A model generated the notes under the pieces. It ran no database searches, was not told the origin of the DNA, and saw nothing but the letters and a program-made list of their open reading frames with translations. Below are positions 42,205 through 52,303 of a stretch of DNA of 64,000 nucleotides, piece after piece; position 1 is the stretch's first letter, and each line of letters begins with the position of its first letter. The position numbers were made by a program, and so were the translations under genes. The stretch comes from an uncultured Lachnospiraceae bacterium (GTDB lineage Bacteria > Bacillota > Clostridia > Lachnospirales > Lachnospiraceae): assembly GCA_947630485.1 (NCBI GenBank), contig CANRHU010000004.1:1-64000 (forward strand). The letters are read 5' to 3'.

Positions 42205-44227
42205 ATCGATACACCACCTCTCCAGCTACCGCCGACACGAAGTCGATGATCTGCTTAAACAGTACGTAAATGATGAATACCAGAAGCGCCAGGATCAGCA
42301 CAGTGAACGCGGTCAGGAATATAATCTTGAAGGTCTCCGCAACCGTGTAATTATTCACTTCCTTGATCGTCATAAACAGCAGGATGACGCACCAGGAGTA
42401 GATGAATATCTGCGCAAAGTCGATCAGGAACACTTCGTTGTAGGTGATCACATTGCTCAAAATGATGCAAAGGGGCTCAAACAGGATGTAGGGCGCAAGC
42501 GAAAACGCAAAGCCGCAGAACAGGCGCTTAAAGCTTCCTTCGCCGTCGTTGATGGTACACATCAGGTAGTTGCAGGCCGTCAGCACCACGAACACGCCGA
42601 TGATCATCATGATATCGTTGGGGATCGTGTAGCGCCCTTCCCTGACCGTCCGAAGCAGGAACCCGCAGTAATACTTGTTGATCACGAAAATCAGCGTAGT
42701 CAGAATCAGCAGTATCCCCGCCGTGATCCAGGAGCTCTTGTTCTCGTAGCGCAGGCCGTAGGCCCCGTCCACCGGATGCTTCATATAGTAGGTCAGATAC
42801 TTCTGACGCTGCCAGAAATTGCCCTTCCGGAAGCCCTCCGTCGCGTTCAGAAGCGGATTAAAGATTCCTTTCTTCTGTTGCAGCTTCTTAAGAACCCAGA
42901 TCACCAGGCAGATGAGAACTACGACGCCCGCCGCCGTGATCAGATTCTCGCGCAGCCAGGTATTTCTTACCTCCCAGAACGCGTCGGAGTAGACCTCGAA
43001 TGCCTTGGACACTCTCGCGTACTTTAAGGCGTTGGAGTAATCCTCTACCTGCAGATAGGAGCGGCTGATGGCCTCGTTGGCGTAATCGAAGAGGCTGTTG
43101 GTCTCCAGAACCTGCAGAAGCGGAGCCATGCTCTCGATGTAACGGCCGTTCTCATAGAGGTTTAAGGCGCTGTGCAGGAGGTTCGTGAACTCGGTCGCCT
43201 GGAAATACTGAACCTGACGGCTGTCGGAGTCCACGATGTAGATATTGTCGTCAGCGTCCACCGCGATGGCCTCGACACGGCTTGACAGACCGATGCGGAA
43301 CCGGCCGTCGTCGCGTCCACCGAACACGAAGAGCATGTCGCCTTCCGCGTTATACTCGTAGATGTAGCCGTCCGAGGAAGCGACATACACATTGTCGTGG
43401 TTGCCCACCGTGACCGCGGCCTCCCTGCCGTCATAGGCGTCGGGCTCGATCAGGTTGGTGCCCGCGATGTTTAACTTCTTGAGACTTAAATTCTTAAGTC
43501 CGGGGGTGATCGTATAGATCAGGCCCTGCTTGTCGATCGCCACGTTCACCGGCGTGGAAGGAAGGTTGCTCACCATCCTGGCCAGCTGCTCGTCCGTGAA
43601 CACCGCCTCCTGGATCATGCGCAGCACCGTGACGTTGGCGTTGTTGGTGCCGAAGTATCCAAGGAAGGTGCCGCCCTCGGTCGGGGTCAGCTGTACAAGG
43701 CCGTTGGAGTTTCCTTCGCAGACGATGTACATATCGCCGCCGGCGTTGACTACGATCTTCACCGGCTTGAAATCGCCCTTGCCGTACAGCGGGTGATTGG
43801 GCTTCGTGTAGGTGGCGATGACCTCTCCCTCCGGGTTAAATACGACGACCTTGCCGGAGCGGTCCGCCACGTACAGCTGCTTCTCTTCCGTAACAAAGAT
43901 TCCATAAGGCTCCACCAGCTCGCCCTCGCCGATGGTATCCACATACTCGCCGGTCAGGGTGCTGACCCAGACCACCTTGGCGCCGGCATCCGCAATATAG
44001 ATATAGCCGTCCTCCGTGATCTTGATATCGGTGGGCTTCACTAAGGAATTGTCGCCGATCTTATTGAAGGAGCCTTTGGGCGTATATGCCGTCTGTGTTT
44101 CCGTAACATAACCGTAACCGTCGATGGTGTAGGTTTTATATGGCACCTCCGCGTATGCCGTGAGAGGCGTGGCGGCCAGGCTCAGCACGGAAAGTACAGC
44201 AGGCAGAAGCATTTTCCATCTTTTCAT
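42194..44227 (-). CDS. NHL-repeat/YIP1-type membrane protein
   Basis: A 677-residue protein: signal peptide (LLPAVLSVLSLAATPLTAYA), an extracellular beta-propeller with NHL/SMP-like blades (LVKPTDIKITEDGYIYIADAG; EPYGIFVTEEKQLYVADRSG; VEAIAVDADDNIYIVDSDS) up to about residue 360, a helical TPR-like part (DYANEAISRSYLQ), a membrane segment near 420, and a YIP1-like five-helix region at the C-terminus. GGAGGAG precedes the ATG at 44227; longer frames have no ribosome site. Always found with DUF5696 in such loci as far as I recall; may gather or guide substrate to the importers (inference). Confidence 0.85.
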   Translation of the reverse strand: MKRWKMLLPAVLSVLSLAATPLTAYAEVPYKTYTIDGYGYVTETQTAYTPKGSFNKIGDNSLVKPTDIKITEDGYIYIADAGAKVVWVSTLTGEYVDTIGEGELVEPYGIFVTEEKQLYVADRSGKVVVFNPEGEVIATYTKPNHPLYGKGDFKPVKIVVNAGGDMYIVCEGNSNGLVQLTPTEGGTFLGYFGTNNANVTVLRMIQEAVFTDEQLARMVSNLPSTPVNVAIDKQGLIYTITPGLKNLSLKKLNIAGTNLIEPDAYDGREAAVTVGNHDNVYVASSDGYIYEYNAEGDMLFVFGGRDDGRFRIGLSSRVEAIAVDADDNIYIVDSDSRQVQYFQATEFTNLLHSALNLYENGRYIESMAPLLQVLETNSLFDYANEAISRSYLQVEDYSNALKYARVSKAFEVYSDAFWEVRNTWLRENLITAAGVVVLICLVIWVLKKLQQKKGIFNPLLNATEGFRKGNFWQRQKYLTYYMKHPVDGAYGLRYENKSSWITAGILLILTTLIFVINKYYCGFLLRTVREGRYTIPNDIMMIIGVFVVLTACNYLMCTINDGEGSFKRLFCGFAFSLAPYILFEPLCIILSNVITYNEVFLIDFAQIFIYSWCVILLFMTIKEVNNYTVAETFKIIFLTAFTVLILALLVFIIYVLFKQIIDFVSAVAGEVVYRYGR

Positions 44228-44238
44228 CTTCTCTCCTC

Positions 44239-45108
44239 CTACTTGATACCGGAATGAGCCATGGTGTTCATAATGCTCTTCTGGCAGAATATAAACACGA
44301 CCAGGTTCGGTATAAACATGATCAGCGTCGCCGCGGCCGCGATACCCTGACCAGCCACCGTGTTGTTCGTGGAAGCCAGCGTATTCATATAGAAGGCCAG
44401 GGTCCGCAGACCGTCCTCGTTCATGTAGAGGTTGGAGCTCTCCACATTGGTCCATACCTGCTGGAAGGCCAGAATTGCGCTGGTAGCGATGGCCGGCTTA
44501 ATCATCGGGATGATGATCTTTCGGTACACCACGTACTCGTTAGCGCCGTCCATATACGCCGCGTCGATCAGGGCGTCCGGAATCTGGTCGATGAACTGTT
44601 TCACCAAAAACAGGTTCACAGGCATGGCCAGAAGGGGCAGGATGTGGGCCAGGTAGTTGTTGGTCATTCCCAGGGCGTCGATCACGAGGTAACGGGGGAT
44701 CATGACGGCTACGGGAACGAACATCAGGGCCGCGTTGTTGATCTCCAAAAGCGTGTTCTTGCCTTTGAAGCGAAGCTTCGACAGCGCGTAGCCTGCCATG
44801 GATGAGAGCAGGATGGAGCAGATCACATCCGCGGCGGTCACGATCAGACTGTTGAACGCGTAGCGGCTCAGCGGAATGCCGGAGGTCTGGGACGCTTTCA
44901 TCAGGCCCCGGAAGTTATCCAGCGTAGGGTTCCGCACAAAGAACTTAGGCGGGAATGCGAACAGTTCTTCCATGGGCTTAAACGCGTGGCAGAAGATATA
45001 GATGATCGGGAGCAGCATGAAAAGCGCCAGTGGGGCCACCGCAACGATCAGCTTGATCTGTCCGCGCTCAAATTTTTTCGGATTGATATTACTTCCTCTA
45101 TATGCCAT
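44239..45108 (-). CDS. Carbohydrate ABC permease (MalG type), first importer
   Basis: A 289-residue membrane protein with six helices (LIVAVAPLALFMLLPIIYIF) and an EAA-like loop DAAYMDGANEYVVYRKIIIP. It starts at 45108, after AAAGGGGG; its frame overlaps the upstream permease only if longer starts are used. It belongs with the 309-residue permease and the 1000-residue binding protein. Confidence 0.92.
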   Translation of the reverse strand: MAYRGSNINPKKFERGQIKLIVAVAPLALFMLLPIIYIFCHAFKPMEELFAFPPKFFVRNPTLDNFRGLMKASQTSGIPLSRYAFNSLIVTAADVICSILLSSMAGYALSKLRFKGKNTLLEINNAALMFVPVAVMIPRYLVIDALGMTNNYLAHILPLLAMPVNLFLVKQFIDQIPDALIDAAYMDGANEYVVYRKIIIPMIKPAIATSAILAFQQVWTNVESSNLYMNEDGLRTLAFYMNTLASTNNTVAGQGIAAAATLIMFIPNLVVFIFCQKSIMNTMAHSGIK

Positions 45109-45124
45109 AATCTTTCGCCCCCTT

Positions 45125-46054
45125 TCAGTCTTTCTCAGCAAACAGCTTCTTCGCCATGGTGGAGAAGAGCCAGATGATAGCTAACAGTACGACGGATACG
45201 GCCGCCGCGTAACCCATCTCGTAACGGATAAAGCCGTAGTCCTCGATGTGGTTGACGATCAGCTGAGCCGCGTAACCGGGCGTCGGGTTGGCGCCGGTCA
45301 AGGATACGCCGATGGCGCCGTTGGAGAAGGTGTTGACCACCGCCATGACCGCGCCGAACAGCATCTGCGGCTTCATGGTCGGGATCGTGATGTAAATCAT
45401 CTCCTGGAAGCGGTTCTTGATTCCGTCGATGGCGCCCGCCTCGTAGAGCTCCTCATCCGCGTTCAGGATACCGGCCAGCATGGAGAGGAAGCCGACGCCC
45501 ATGCTGGACCACAGCGCCACGATGATGACGATGGGCAGCAGATACGTCGTATTGGTCAGCCAGATGATGGGCTCATTGATGATTCCCAAATTCATCAGGA
45601 TGCTGTTTAAGTATCCGGTCTGGTCGCCGGTGAAAATGATCTTCCACAGAACGGCCATGGCCACGCCGCTTGTCATGCTGGGCGAGTAGAAAATCAGCGC
45701 CAGAATCGTCCTCGGTACGCTGGACAGCTGCGCCAGCACCCACGCCAGCAGGAAGGAGAGCAGATATCCGCCGATTCCGACGATGATGACGTACACCACC
45801 GTGTTGGGCAGGACGTTCTGCATGAAGATCTCATCCTGGGTGATCAGGTTAATATAGTTGAGGAACCCGGCGAAGGTCGGGAACTCAATGGTATTGAAAT
45901 TCGTAAAGGAAAGGCCGATCGCGATCACCATCGGGACGATGATGAAGACGACGAACAGGATCAGGTAAGGAGCCAAAAATACCAGCGCTGCCGGGTTGGA
46001 CGCTTCGCGCTTGCTGATCTGATTCTTCTTGCCTTTTGATTCAGCTTTGCTCAT
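45125..46054 (-). CDS. Sugar ABC permease (MalF type), first importer
   Basis: A 309-residue membrane protein with six helices ([20 protein letters not shown]) and the EAA loop [21 protein letters not shown]. Its ATG overlaps the stop of the 1000-residue binding-protein gene, so they are translationally coupled. Confidence 0.93.
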   Translation of the reverse strand: MSKAESKGKKNQISKREASNPAALVFLAPYLILFVVFIIVPMVIAIGLSFTNFNTIEFPTFAGFLNYINLITQDEIFMQNVLPNTVVYVIIVGIGGYLLSFLLAWVLAQLSSVPRTILALIFYSPSMTSGVAMAVLWKIIFTGDQTGYLNSILMNLGIINEPIIWLTNTTYLLPIVIIVALWSSMGVGFLSMLAGILNADEELYEAGAIDGIKNRFQEMIYITIPTMKPQMLFGAVMAVVNTFSNGAIGVSLTGANPTPGYAAQLIVNHIEDYGFIRYEMGYAAAVSVVLLAIIWLFSTMAKKLFAEKD

Positions 46055-49000
46055 CAGTCATCTCCTCCTTCCGTCTTTCCTAGGATCTGCCGCACCTTTT
46101 CCAGCGTCGGCACCTCGTAAGGCGTGATCACGTTGCCGTTAGCGTCGTTGTAGCCGAACTCCTCAAGCTTGCGCTCCGTCTCACGGTTGATGCGCTTCAC
46201 GGCGTTGTCAAGCGTTCTTCTTAAGTTCTCGCCGTCCACGACGATGGAGTTGTAGGCGTTAGAAATCTCACGCTCTACCATGTAGGAGCCCGGAAGCCTC
46301 GGGGCCTCGTTGATCCACTCGGCCTGGGCCAGGATCGTCTCCTTGTCCTGGGTCTTCCACGGAAGTCTGCGGAACGCCTCTTTATTCGCCGTGTTCCACA
46401 TGAAAGTGCTTCCGTAGGTGACCTGCAGGGTCTGTCCGAACTCAGCCTGCACGTCGGCGGAGGACCACCACTTCATGAATTCCCAGGTCTTCGCCTCGCG
46501 CTCCGGATCGGATTTGAACATGACCGTACTCTCGGCGCCTCCGGATATGTAGCGCAGCACCTCGCCGTTTTCATCCACCGTGCCGGGCACCGGGTAGATA
46601 TCCCAGCTGTTGGCGATCTCGGGAGCCGCGTTGATTAACAGGTTGTAGACGCCGTAATCCGCGATTCCGATCGGCATGGAGCCGTTGCGGAAATGCTGGT
46701 AGAAGTTGGGGATATCCTTGGGCATATTGTAAATGGTAAAGAGCTCGGTCAGCTCCTTAAAGCCCTTGACGGACTCCTCGCTGTTCATATTCGAATCGCC
46801 GGCGTACTGGGTGTACAGCGATCCGCCGTTCTGCAGGATCAGCGGCGTGGTGCCGTGGAAGTTCCTCATTGCCTGCATACCGGCCGTCGGATAGTAGAAA
46901 TTCATACCGCGCATCTGCAGACTCGGCAGAAGGTTTCTCACATCCTGGATCGTATCCGGTACTTCCAGTCCCAGCTTCTCAAATACATCGGTCCTCACAT
47001 ACAGGACATAGAAATTCATGGTCTCCGGCAGGGAATAGATCCCGTCCTCAATGGTGGACGGCACCAGAAGTCCTTCCTCAAACCGGCTGGCGACCTCAGC
47101 AAAATCATCAAACTCCGTCAGATCCTTGATGGCGCCGCGGATACCCAGCTCAAACGGCACCGCGTAGTTGATGCCGGTCGCCACATCAGGAGCGTCGCCG
47201 GAGGCGTTGGCCAGAATCAGCTTGTTCTGGTCGGGCATCAGGGCCAGGTCGACCTGGATACCGGTCTTGGCCGTGAAGTCCTCGTCGATCATCTTCTGCA
47301 TGATCTCCAGATACTGTCTGGAGCGGTTCACCCATACCTGCAAATGCTCCGGGTCGTTGCCGCTGGTGGAGTAGGCCTGGGAGGTAAACGACGTGACAAA
47401 CCGCTTAATGCTGGCGGCGATGGATGCGAAGAAGCCCGAGCCTGTCGGAACCTTCGCGCCGTCCTGGTACAGATAGATCCGGTCGATACCAAGGGCGTTC
47501 TCATTGATGCTGTCGATCAGGTTCGCCAGGAACTGGTTCACCGAGTTGCTGCTGGTCGTCAGCTCGGATACCCGGAACGCGAGCTCGTCCGGCTCGCTGG
47601 CCAGGGACCGCAGCTGCCCGCTGGCTACGCCCGCGGAAGAAAACGCGCCGATCTTCTTGGCTGTCGGATTGTACTGCTTCACGCTCTCAACCAGCTCGTC
47701 CAGCCTGTCGGCATAACCGCTGAGCCTGGTGATGGCGTCGGGGATGTACTCCTCGATGTTTAAGTCACGGTATTTGTCCTTGTTGGTGCCCGCGACCTTG
47801 GTGATCTCCAGGTTTAAGTTGTTGACGCCGTTCATGATCTCGTCCACGGCTTCCAGCACATGCCGGATCGGATCCGCCGTAATCGTAAACGTAATCGTGT
47901 GCTCGCCCGCGTCCAGATCCAGGCTGAGCACATTTCCCGCGTCGTCGGAAAGCTTCTCCACCTGGTAGCCGGAACCGTAGGGCAGCGGATAGTTCTCAAA
48001 TTCCGTGTTGGGAATGACACCGTCCACAGCCACGTTGACAAAGACCGGGAAATCCGCCTTGCTGCTCTGGACATAGTTCAGAGCCAGATGATAGGTTCCC
48101 GCGCTCTCCACATTCACCTTATAGGTGACGGACTGGCCGGCTTCGGAGAAGGACGCGCTGTCGATGGTATTCAGGGCCTTGGTCTCCACCTCGTAGGGAT
48201 CCAGGTCGATGTCATACTCGCAGGCCGCCCGGATGGAGGAAGCATTCCTGTAATCCATCTTCTCGCCCTGGATTGTGATCATCGTGCTGCCTGGGGCCTC
48301 CTTTGAGCCGCTGTACTCCGCGACGGCAGGCTCAGGATTCAGATAAATGTTGCCCAAAAGCATCGTACCTTCGATCAGGGAGATCTCCAGTTCATTCTCT
48401 CCCTCCTTCAGTTCCACTGCCAGCGGGCCGCTGTAACGGTAGCTGGCGTCCCCCACATACTTGTTCTGCCACTGCAGAAGTTTGTCGGGCACCGGCACAA
48501 TCTGATTCCCATATCGGTCGAAGGAATCCTCTGCCGGGTCGCGCCACATGGCCTCCAGCTTTATGTCCCTAAGTTCATAGAACTGGAACTCGCCGTTCAC
48601 CTTCATGGACAACTCCAGGGCAAGCACGCTGTCCCCGATGTCAAGATAATCCATGCTGATGAAGTAGCGTCCCGCCTGCGGCGCATTGACCGTCACAATC
48701 CCGGAATCGTGAATGTTCATCTGGATCGCGCCGCTTCCGTAGCCGTAGGTATCGCTGGCCGCGGAGGTTCCGCTGATCGCCGTGAAATTCGACGCCGTGT
48801 CGATGGTGACGGGCTCCCCTTCATAGAAGGGGCTTGTCATCGACTGGCTGACCTTCGTGTAGTTGTTGTCAATCATATCGTTGGAGAAATTGTCGTCCGT
48901 GATATAATTGGCAGCAGTTTCCGCGTTGACCTTGCCGTCCGCTGACGCCTGTTCGCTCGTTTTCAGATCTGTCGCCCAGACGGGTGTGCTCGCTGCCGCC

Positions 49001-49056
49001 ATCGCCGCGGCGGTAAAGACTGCCAGCCATCTGCGCATTTTCTTGCCTGAAAACAT
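46054..49056 (-). CDS. Solute-binding protein fused to carbohydrate-binding-like domains
   Basis: A 1000-residue secreted protein, about twice the normal size. Signal peptide ([19 protein letters not shown]) without a lipobox Cys; two beta-sandwich modules of the CBM6/35 kind (ATYKV.. type pattern: [20 protein letters not shown] near residue 120; [20 protein letters not shown] near 310); a helical linker near 400-560; then a SBP_bac_1 domain ([46 protein letters not shown]). GAAGG and GGAGG precede the ATG. Without a lipid anchor it needs another way to stay at the membrane. It probably captures arabinan chains or oligosaccharides. Confidence 0.88.
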   Translation of the reverse strand: MFSGKKMRRWLAVFTAAAMAAASTPVWATDLKTSEQASADGKVNAETAANYITDDNFSNDMIDNNYTKVSQSMTSPFYEGEPVTIDTASNFTAISGTSAASDTYGYGSGAIQMNIHDSGIVTVNAPQAGRYFISMDYLDIGDSVLALELSMKVNGEFQFYELRDIKLEAMWRDPAEDSFDRYGNQIVPVPDKLLQWQNKYVGDASYRYSGPLAVELKEGENELEISLIEGTMLLGNIYLNPEPAVAEYSGSKEAPGSTMITIQGEKMDYRNASSIRAACEYDIDLDPYEVETKALNTIDSASFSEAGQSVTYKVNVESAGTYHLALNYVQSSKADFPVFVNVAVDGVIPNTEFENYPLPYGSGYQVEKLSDDAGNVLSLDLDAGEHTITFTITADPIRHVLEAVDEIMNGVNNLNLEITKVAGTNKDKYRDLNIEEYIPDAITRLSGYADRLDELVESVKQYNPTAKKIGAFSSAGVASGQLRSLASEPDELAFRVSELTTSSNSVNQFLANLIDSINENALGIDRIYLYQDGAKVPTGSGFFASIAASIKRFVTSFTSQAYSTSGNDPEHLQVWVNRSRQYLEIMQKMIDEDFTAKTGIQVDLALMPDQNKLILANASGDAPDVATGINYAVPFELGIRGAIKDLTEFDDFAEVASRFEEGLLVPSTIEDGIYSLPETMNFYVLYVRTDVFEKLGLEVPDTIQDVRNLLPSLQMRGMNFYYPTAGMQAMRNFHGTTPLILQNGGSLYTQYAGDSNMNSEESVKGFKELTELFTIYNMPKDIPNFYQHFRNGSMPIGIADYGVYNLLINAAPEIANSWDIYPVPGTVDENGEVLRYISGGAESTVMFKSDPEREAKTWEFMKWWSSADVQAEFGQTLQVTYGSTFMWNTANKEAFRRLPWKTQDKETILAQAEWINEAPRLPGSYMVEREISNAYNSIVVDGENLRRTLDNAVKRINRETERKLEEFGYNDANGNVITPYEVPTLEKVRQILGKTEGGDD

Positions 49057-49110
49057 ACCTCCACCTTCTTTCTCTCTATTGCTTATATAGAAATGAATTA
49101 CCGCTCCTCT

Positions 49111-50760
49111 TTACTCCTTCACCGCGTAGCCGCTGCCCCAGACCGTAATGCCGGTATCGGATACCGCCGTGAAGGTACTTACGTTTTTAAAGCCAAACTG
49201 ATCCCACTCGATCAGAAATTTTCCTTTATAGACAATGCCGTTTAAATCGATCGTCGCCGTGTTGTCGTCCTTTAACTCCCAGGTGCCCTTGAAATCCCCG
49301 GTAACGGTGCCGTCCTCATTCAGGACAATATTCTTGGAATGGTTAATGTTGGCGCTTGTATTGTGCAGATGGTTCACCACCCGGTACGGACCGACGATAT
49401 CCTCCGCCGTCACCTTCTCCACCTGGTCGCCCACATAGCGATGCGGCGATACCACGAACCACCCGTCCTCGTTCAGATACATCTGATGGACGCGCACATT
49501 GTGCGCCTCTCCCTTTCCTTCAAAGCGGGTGTGAAAAATCAGGAAATACCGGCCGGTCTCCTCGTCGTAATAGGCGCTGTTGTGCCCGGGGGAGACATAG
49601 CCCGCGCGGAACTGTCCCCACTCGCCCTCCTGGTAGTCGAAACTGAAATTGCCCATCAGCTTGACGCCGAACTTTCCGGCCGTACCGTCGTCGAACGCCG
49701 TTCCATCCGCGCCCACGCAGTTGATCATATCCTGGCCTTCGGAGTCATAGTAGGGACCGTCCGGATTCTCGGAGCGGCAGACACGGATGTTGTAGCCGCC
49801 GTCCGCGGCCAGACCGCCGAAAGAGAGGAACATGTAATAATAATCCGTCTCCGGGCTGTAGAGGATGTAGGGGGCCTCGATCCGCAGATGGTTGCCGCCC
49901 AGAAGCTTCTTGCCGTAGCCCGGTTCCAGAGGGAATCCGGTCTCCGGATTCATCTCCTTAATGTAGATGCCTCCGGAATAGGAGCCGTAGACCATCCAGA
50001 GCCTGCCTTCCTTATCGAAGAACACACAGGGGTCTATCGCGTTGGGCTTCACCGTGGCGTCGTAGACCTCGCCGTCCTCATCCGGCATATCCGCGCCCTG
50101 GCCGGACTTCAAAAAGACGCCCAGATCCTTATACGGACCCTCGATGTTGTCCGACACCGCCAGCCCCATGGCCGACAGAGGCATACTGCCCTGACAGTTA
50201 CAGTAGTACATATAGTACTTTCCGTCCGCCAACCGGATTACATCCGGGGCCCAGAAGGTGTCTGTCTGCGCCCAGGTGAAGGCCTCCTTCATCTCGACCG
50301 TAGCGTCAGGGATAATCTTATTGTCCGAATGCACGCCGGAATCGATCTGTTCCCAGTGAATCAAATCGTCCGACTTGGCCGCCGCCAGATGGGAGCCAAA
50401 TATGTAATAGGTATCGCCGTCCTTCACGACAGACGGGTCGTGGACCGAAACTTCCTTAAGGTCATAGGTCAGGGCCGGATCGGTCTTAAGCGTGATTCCC
50501 CGCAGAAATTCCGGGACAGAGTCATCCTCCGCGGCAACGGTTCCGGCGCCGGCTGCGTCTGCTTCGGCTGCCCCGGCCTGATCCGTCTCCGCGGCGGCTT
50601 TCGTCTCCTCCTCCGCGGCTCCTTTCTCTCCGGCTGCGCTTTCCGCCCCCGCGGCCTGGGTCTCTGCCGCCGTCTGGGAAGCTGTCTGCGCATTGCCGCC
50701 GCAGGCGGACAGACCCAGAGAAACCAGCATTAAGATAACTGCGAAACGTTCTTTTTTCAT
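49111..50760 (-). CDS. Extracellular GH43 endo-arabinanase-like lipoprotein
   Basis: A 549-residue lipoprotein (LSACGGN) with a ~70-residue Ala/Glu linker, a GH43 propeller and a C-terminal beta-sandwich. VSVHDPSVVKDGDTYYIFG carries the base Asp, AIDPCVFFDKEGRLWMVYG the middle Asp, and HLRIEAPYILYSPE the acid Glu. GSYSGGIYIKEM and the small C-terminal domain (DGTVTGDFKGTWELKD) match secreted endo-1,5-alpha-arabinanases. It would cut arabinan at the cell surface. It is the first gene of the import operon, and AAAGGAGG precedes the ATG. Confidence 0.9.
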   Translation of the reverse strand: MKKERFAVILMLVSLGLSACGGNAQTASQTAAETQAAGAESAAGEKGAAEEETKAAAETDQAGAAEADAAGAGTVAAEDDSVPEFLRGITLKTDPALTYDLKEVSVHDPSVVKDGDTYYIFGSHLAAAKSDDLIHWEQIDSGVHSDNKIIPDATVEMKEAFTWAQTDTFWAPDVIRLADGKYYMYYCNCQGSMPLSAMGLAVSDNIEGPYKDLGVFLKSGQGADMPDEDGEVYDATVKPNAIDPCVFFDKEGRLWMVYGSYSGGIYIKEMNPETGFPLEPGYGKKLLGGNHLRIEAPYILYSPETDYYYMFLSFGGLAADGGYNIRVCRSENPDGPYYDSEGQDMINCVGADGTAFDDGTAGKFGVKLMGNFSFDYQEGEWGQFRAGYVSPGHNSAYYDEETGRYFLIFHTRFEGKGEAHNVRVHQMYLNEDGWFVVSPHRYVGDQVEKVTAEDIVGPYRVVNHLHNTSANINHSKNIVLNEDGTVTGDFKGTWELKDDNTATIDLNGIVYKGKFLIEWDQFGFKNVSTFTAVSDTGITVWGSGYAVKE

Positions 50761-50973
50761 AATGCCTCCTTTTCTAAAATAATTTAGAAAATTGTCAACA
50801 AAAGGGTGAAAAAAAACGATTTGCCATACACAATTCTTTGCTGATGCAATTCGACAATCCAGCGCAGAAAAATCCTGCGGTCATTTTACAATTTTGTCTA
50901 TACTGCCCCTCTTTCAGGCTGCCGCTTAGTAAAATTGGCAAATCGAAACGGATATTTTTGTCATATTGTTTAC
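50761..50973 (-). ncRNA. Structured 5' leader of the arabinan import operon, candidate cis-regulatory RNA
   Basis: The leader starts near 50973. CGATTTGCCA (RNA) from 50945-50936 pairs with TGGCAAATCG from 50826-50817, a perfect 10-bp closing stem, directly followed by eight T. Inside, ATTTTAC pairs with GTAAAAT (about 50934-50928 and 50888-50882), and CGCAG/CTGCG form a hairpin (around 50880-50864). A second element, TTTTCTAAA-TTAT-TTTAGAAAA (50791-50770), lies directly before the ribosome site. This three-way layout ended by a T-run is what a terminator-controlled leader would look like. No known class recognised. Confidence 0.45.
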
Positions 50974-50979
50974 AAAAGT

Positions 50980-51008
50980 ATCTTATCACTTATAAACCCC
51001 TTTTTCAA
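50980..51008 (-). promoter_or_regulatory. Promoter of the arabinan import operon
   Basis: On the minus strand TTGAAA (51008-51003), 17 nt, TAAGAT (50985-50980). TTGTTTACAA, a palindrome overlapping 50967-50976, lies at the start point and could be an operator. Confidence 0.7.
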
Positions 51009-51128
51009 TATTTAATTGTAAAATACACGATTTTTGGTAGATAGGGACAAAAAGAATGTAAACTTTTTGTGTATAATTCACATACAAATAAATTAGTTTA
51101 TAAAAATCTAAAATATGATATCAGCCGC

Positions 51129-52271
51129 TCATTCAATCGCATGATCGATTGTAATGTGTCCGCCCGACCAGACCTTCCGGCCGGACCACTCCTCATCCGG
51201 CAGACTCCAGAACGGATCCGCTGGCGCAAGCCCCAGCGGCAGGAAAACCGCGCTGCACAGATAGAGACTTCCGACATTGATATACTCCTCAGCCAGTTCC
51301 GGCTGGCGGCCGAAGACGCCAGGCTGCAGCCAACCGTTTTCGTCAAACAGATCCGGCGCGGACATGACCCGGCCGATCACTGCCGTCAGGCCGCAGCGAA
51401 CCGCGGCCGGGGAGAGATGTCCCTCCAGCCGGTGCTGAAGGGCCGCCTGGGCAAGCATCTGAAAAGCGCCGAAGCGGTAACAGATCGAACGGCCCACCAC
51501 CGGGTAGGAACCGTCCGGGCCGATCATCCGCTCCAGAACCGAGGCATACCGGGAAGCGCGGGCCAGAACGGCCGGACGCATCCGAGCGATCTCATCCGAC
51601 CGATCCGCAAACAGCTCCGTCAGATCCACATACATCGGCTGAATCACAAAGCTGTTATAGTAGTCCCAGTGAAACATGGGCCCGTCGCCGTAAACGCCGT
51701 CGCCCTTGTACCACTCCTGAAAGGGACGCAGCGCGGAGAGGACACGCATCATGTCGCAGGGTTCGCCCAGCACACAAAGCCCGGCCTCCACCATAGCGGA
51801 AAAGAACAGCCAGTTGGTATTGACAGCGGCGATCCGCCGCGTCGCACGCAGGGCATTCGCCAGGTCACGGCGGGTTTTCGCGGGAAGACTCCCCGCCAGC
51901 GCCTTCGGCGCCCGCACCAGCGCGTGGGCCAGAAAGGCGGCGTCCACCAACGGCTGTCCGCCGTCCGTAAAATTCATAAAATCAGGAGAAGACGGATCCG
52001 CGGCCATCGCAAGACAGCGGACAGCCTTCCGCCGCAGGACGCGCTGAAGCCTTTTCTCTTCCGGGGAAAGCGTCCCCGGATCCAGCTCAAGCCACGGCGC
52101 CAGTCCCAGCATACTGCGGCCGAACGCCTCAAGCGGCGCGTACTGCGCCCGTCCCGCATGAAACGAAAGCGGAAGCCGCAGCTTCAGTTCTCCCTTTTCA
52201 AGCGAATCCAGAACCGGCCCCGTAATCTTAAGAAGCGCCGCAAGCCACTCTTTTCTCGTCTTCTCCATCAT
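51129..52271 (-). CDS. DUF2264 protein
   Basis: A 380-residue protein, helical, without signal peptide. KEWLAALLKITGPVLDSLEKGEL near the start, YAPLEAFGRSMLGLAPWLEL and FHWDYYNSFVIQPMY are typical of DUF2264, an (alpha/alpha)6-barrel family found in polysaccharide loci and related in look to glucuronyl hydrolases/lyases. Activity is not established; an intracellular oligosaccharide hydrolase is plausible. It is the last gene of the catabolic run, with no clear terminator before the import operon's promoter. Confidence 0.85.
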   Translation of the reverse strand: MMEKTRKEWLAALLKITGPVLDSLEKGELKLRLPLSFHAGRAQYAPLEAFGRSMLGLAPWLELDPGTLSPEEKRLQRVLRRKAVRCLAMAADPSSPDFMNFTDGGQPLVDAAFLAHALVRAPKALAGSLPAKTRRDLANALRATRRIAAVNTNWLFFSAMVEAGLCVLGEPCDMMRVLSALRPFQEWYKGDGVYGDGPMFHWDYYNSFVIQPMYVDLTELFADRSDEIARMRPAVLARASRYASVLERMIGPDGSYPVVGRSICYRFGAFQMLAQAALQHRLEGHLSPAAVRCGLTAVIGRVMSAPDLFDENGWLQPGVFGRQPELAEEYINVGSLYLCSAVFLPLGLAPADPFWSLPDEEWSGRKVWSGGHITIDHAIE

Positions 52272-52303
52272 TTACGTTCTCCCGTTTTCAAACTCAGCGC
52301 ACA

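Noticed and set aside
36284..50760. Loss of the importer ATPase gene
   Set aside because: Family-1 sugar importers of Firmicutes normally share a distant MsmX-type ATPase, so absence is expected.
50795..50989. 64-codon minus-strand frame in the arabinan operon leader
   Set aside because: Its start lies in the -10 region of the promoter and it has no ribosome site; the sequence is better explained as structured leader RNA.
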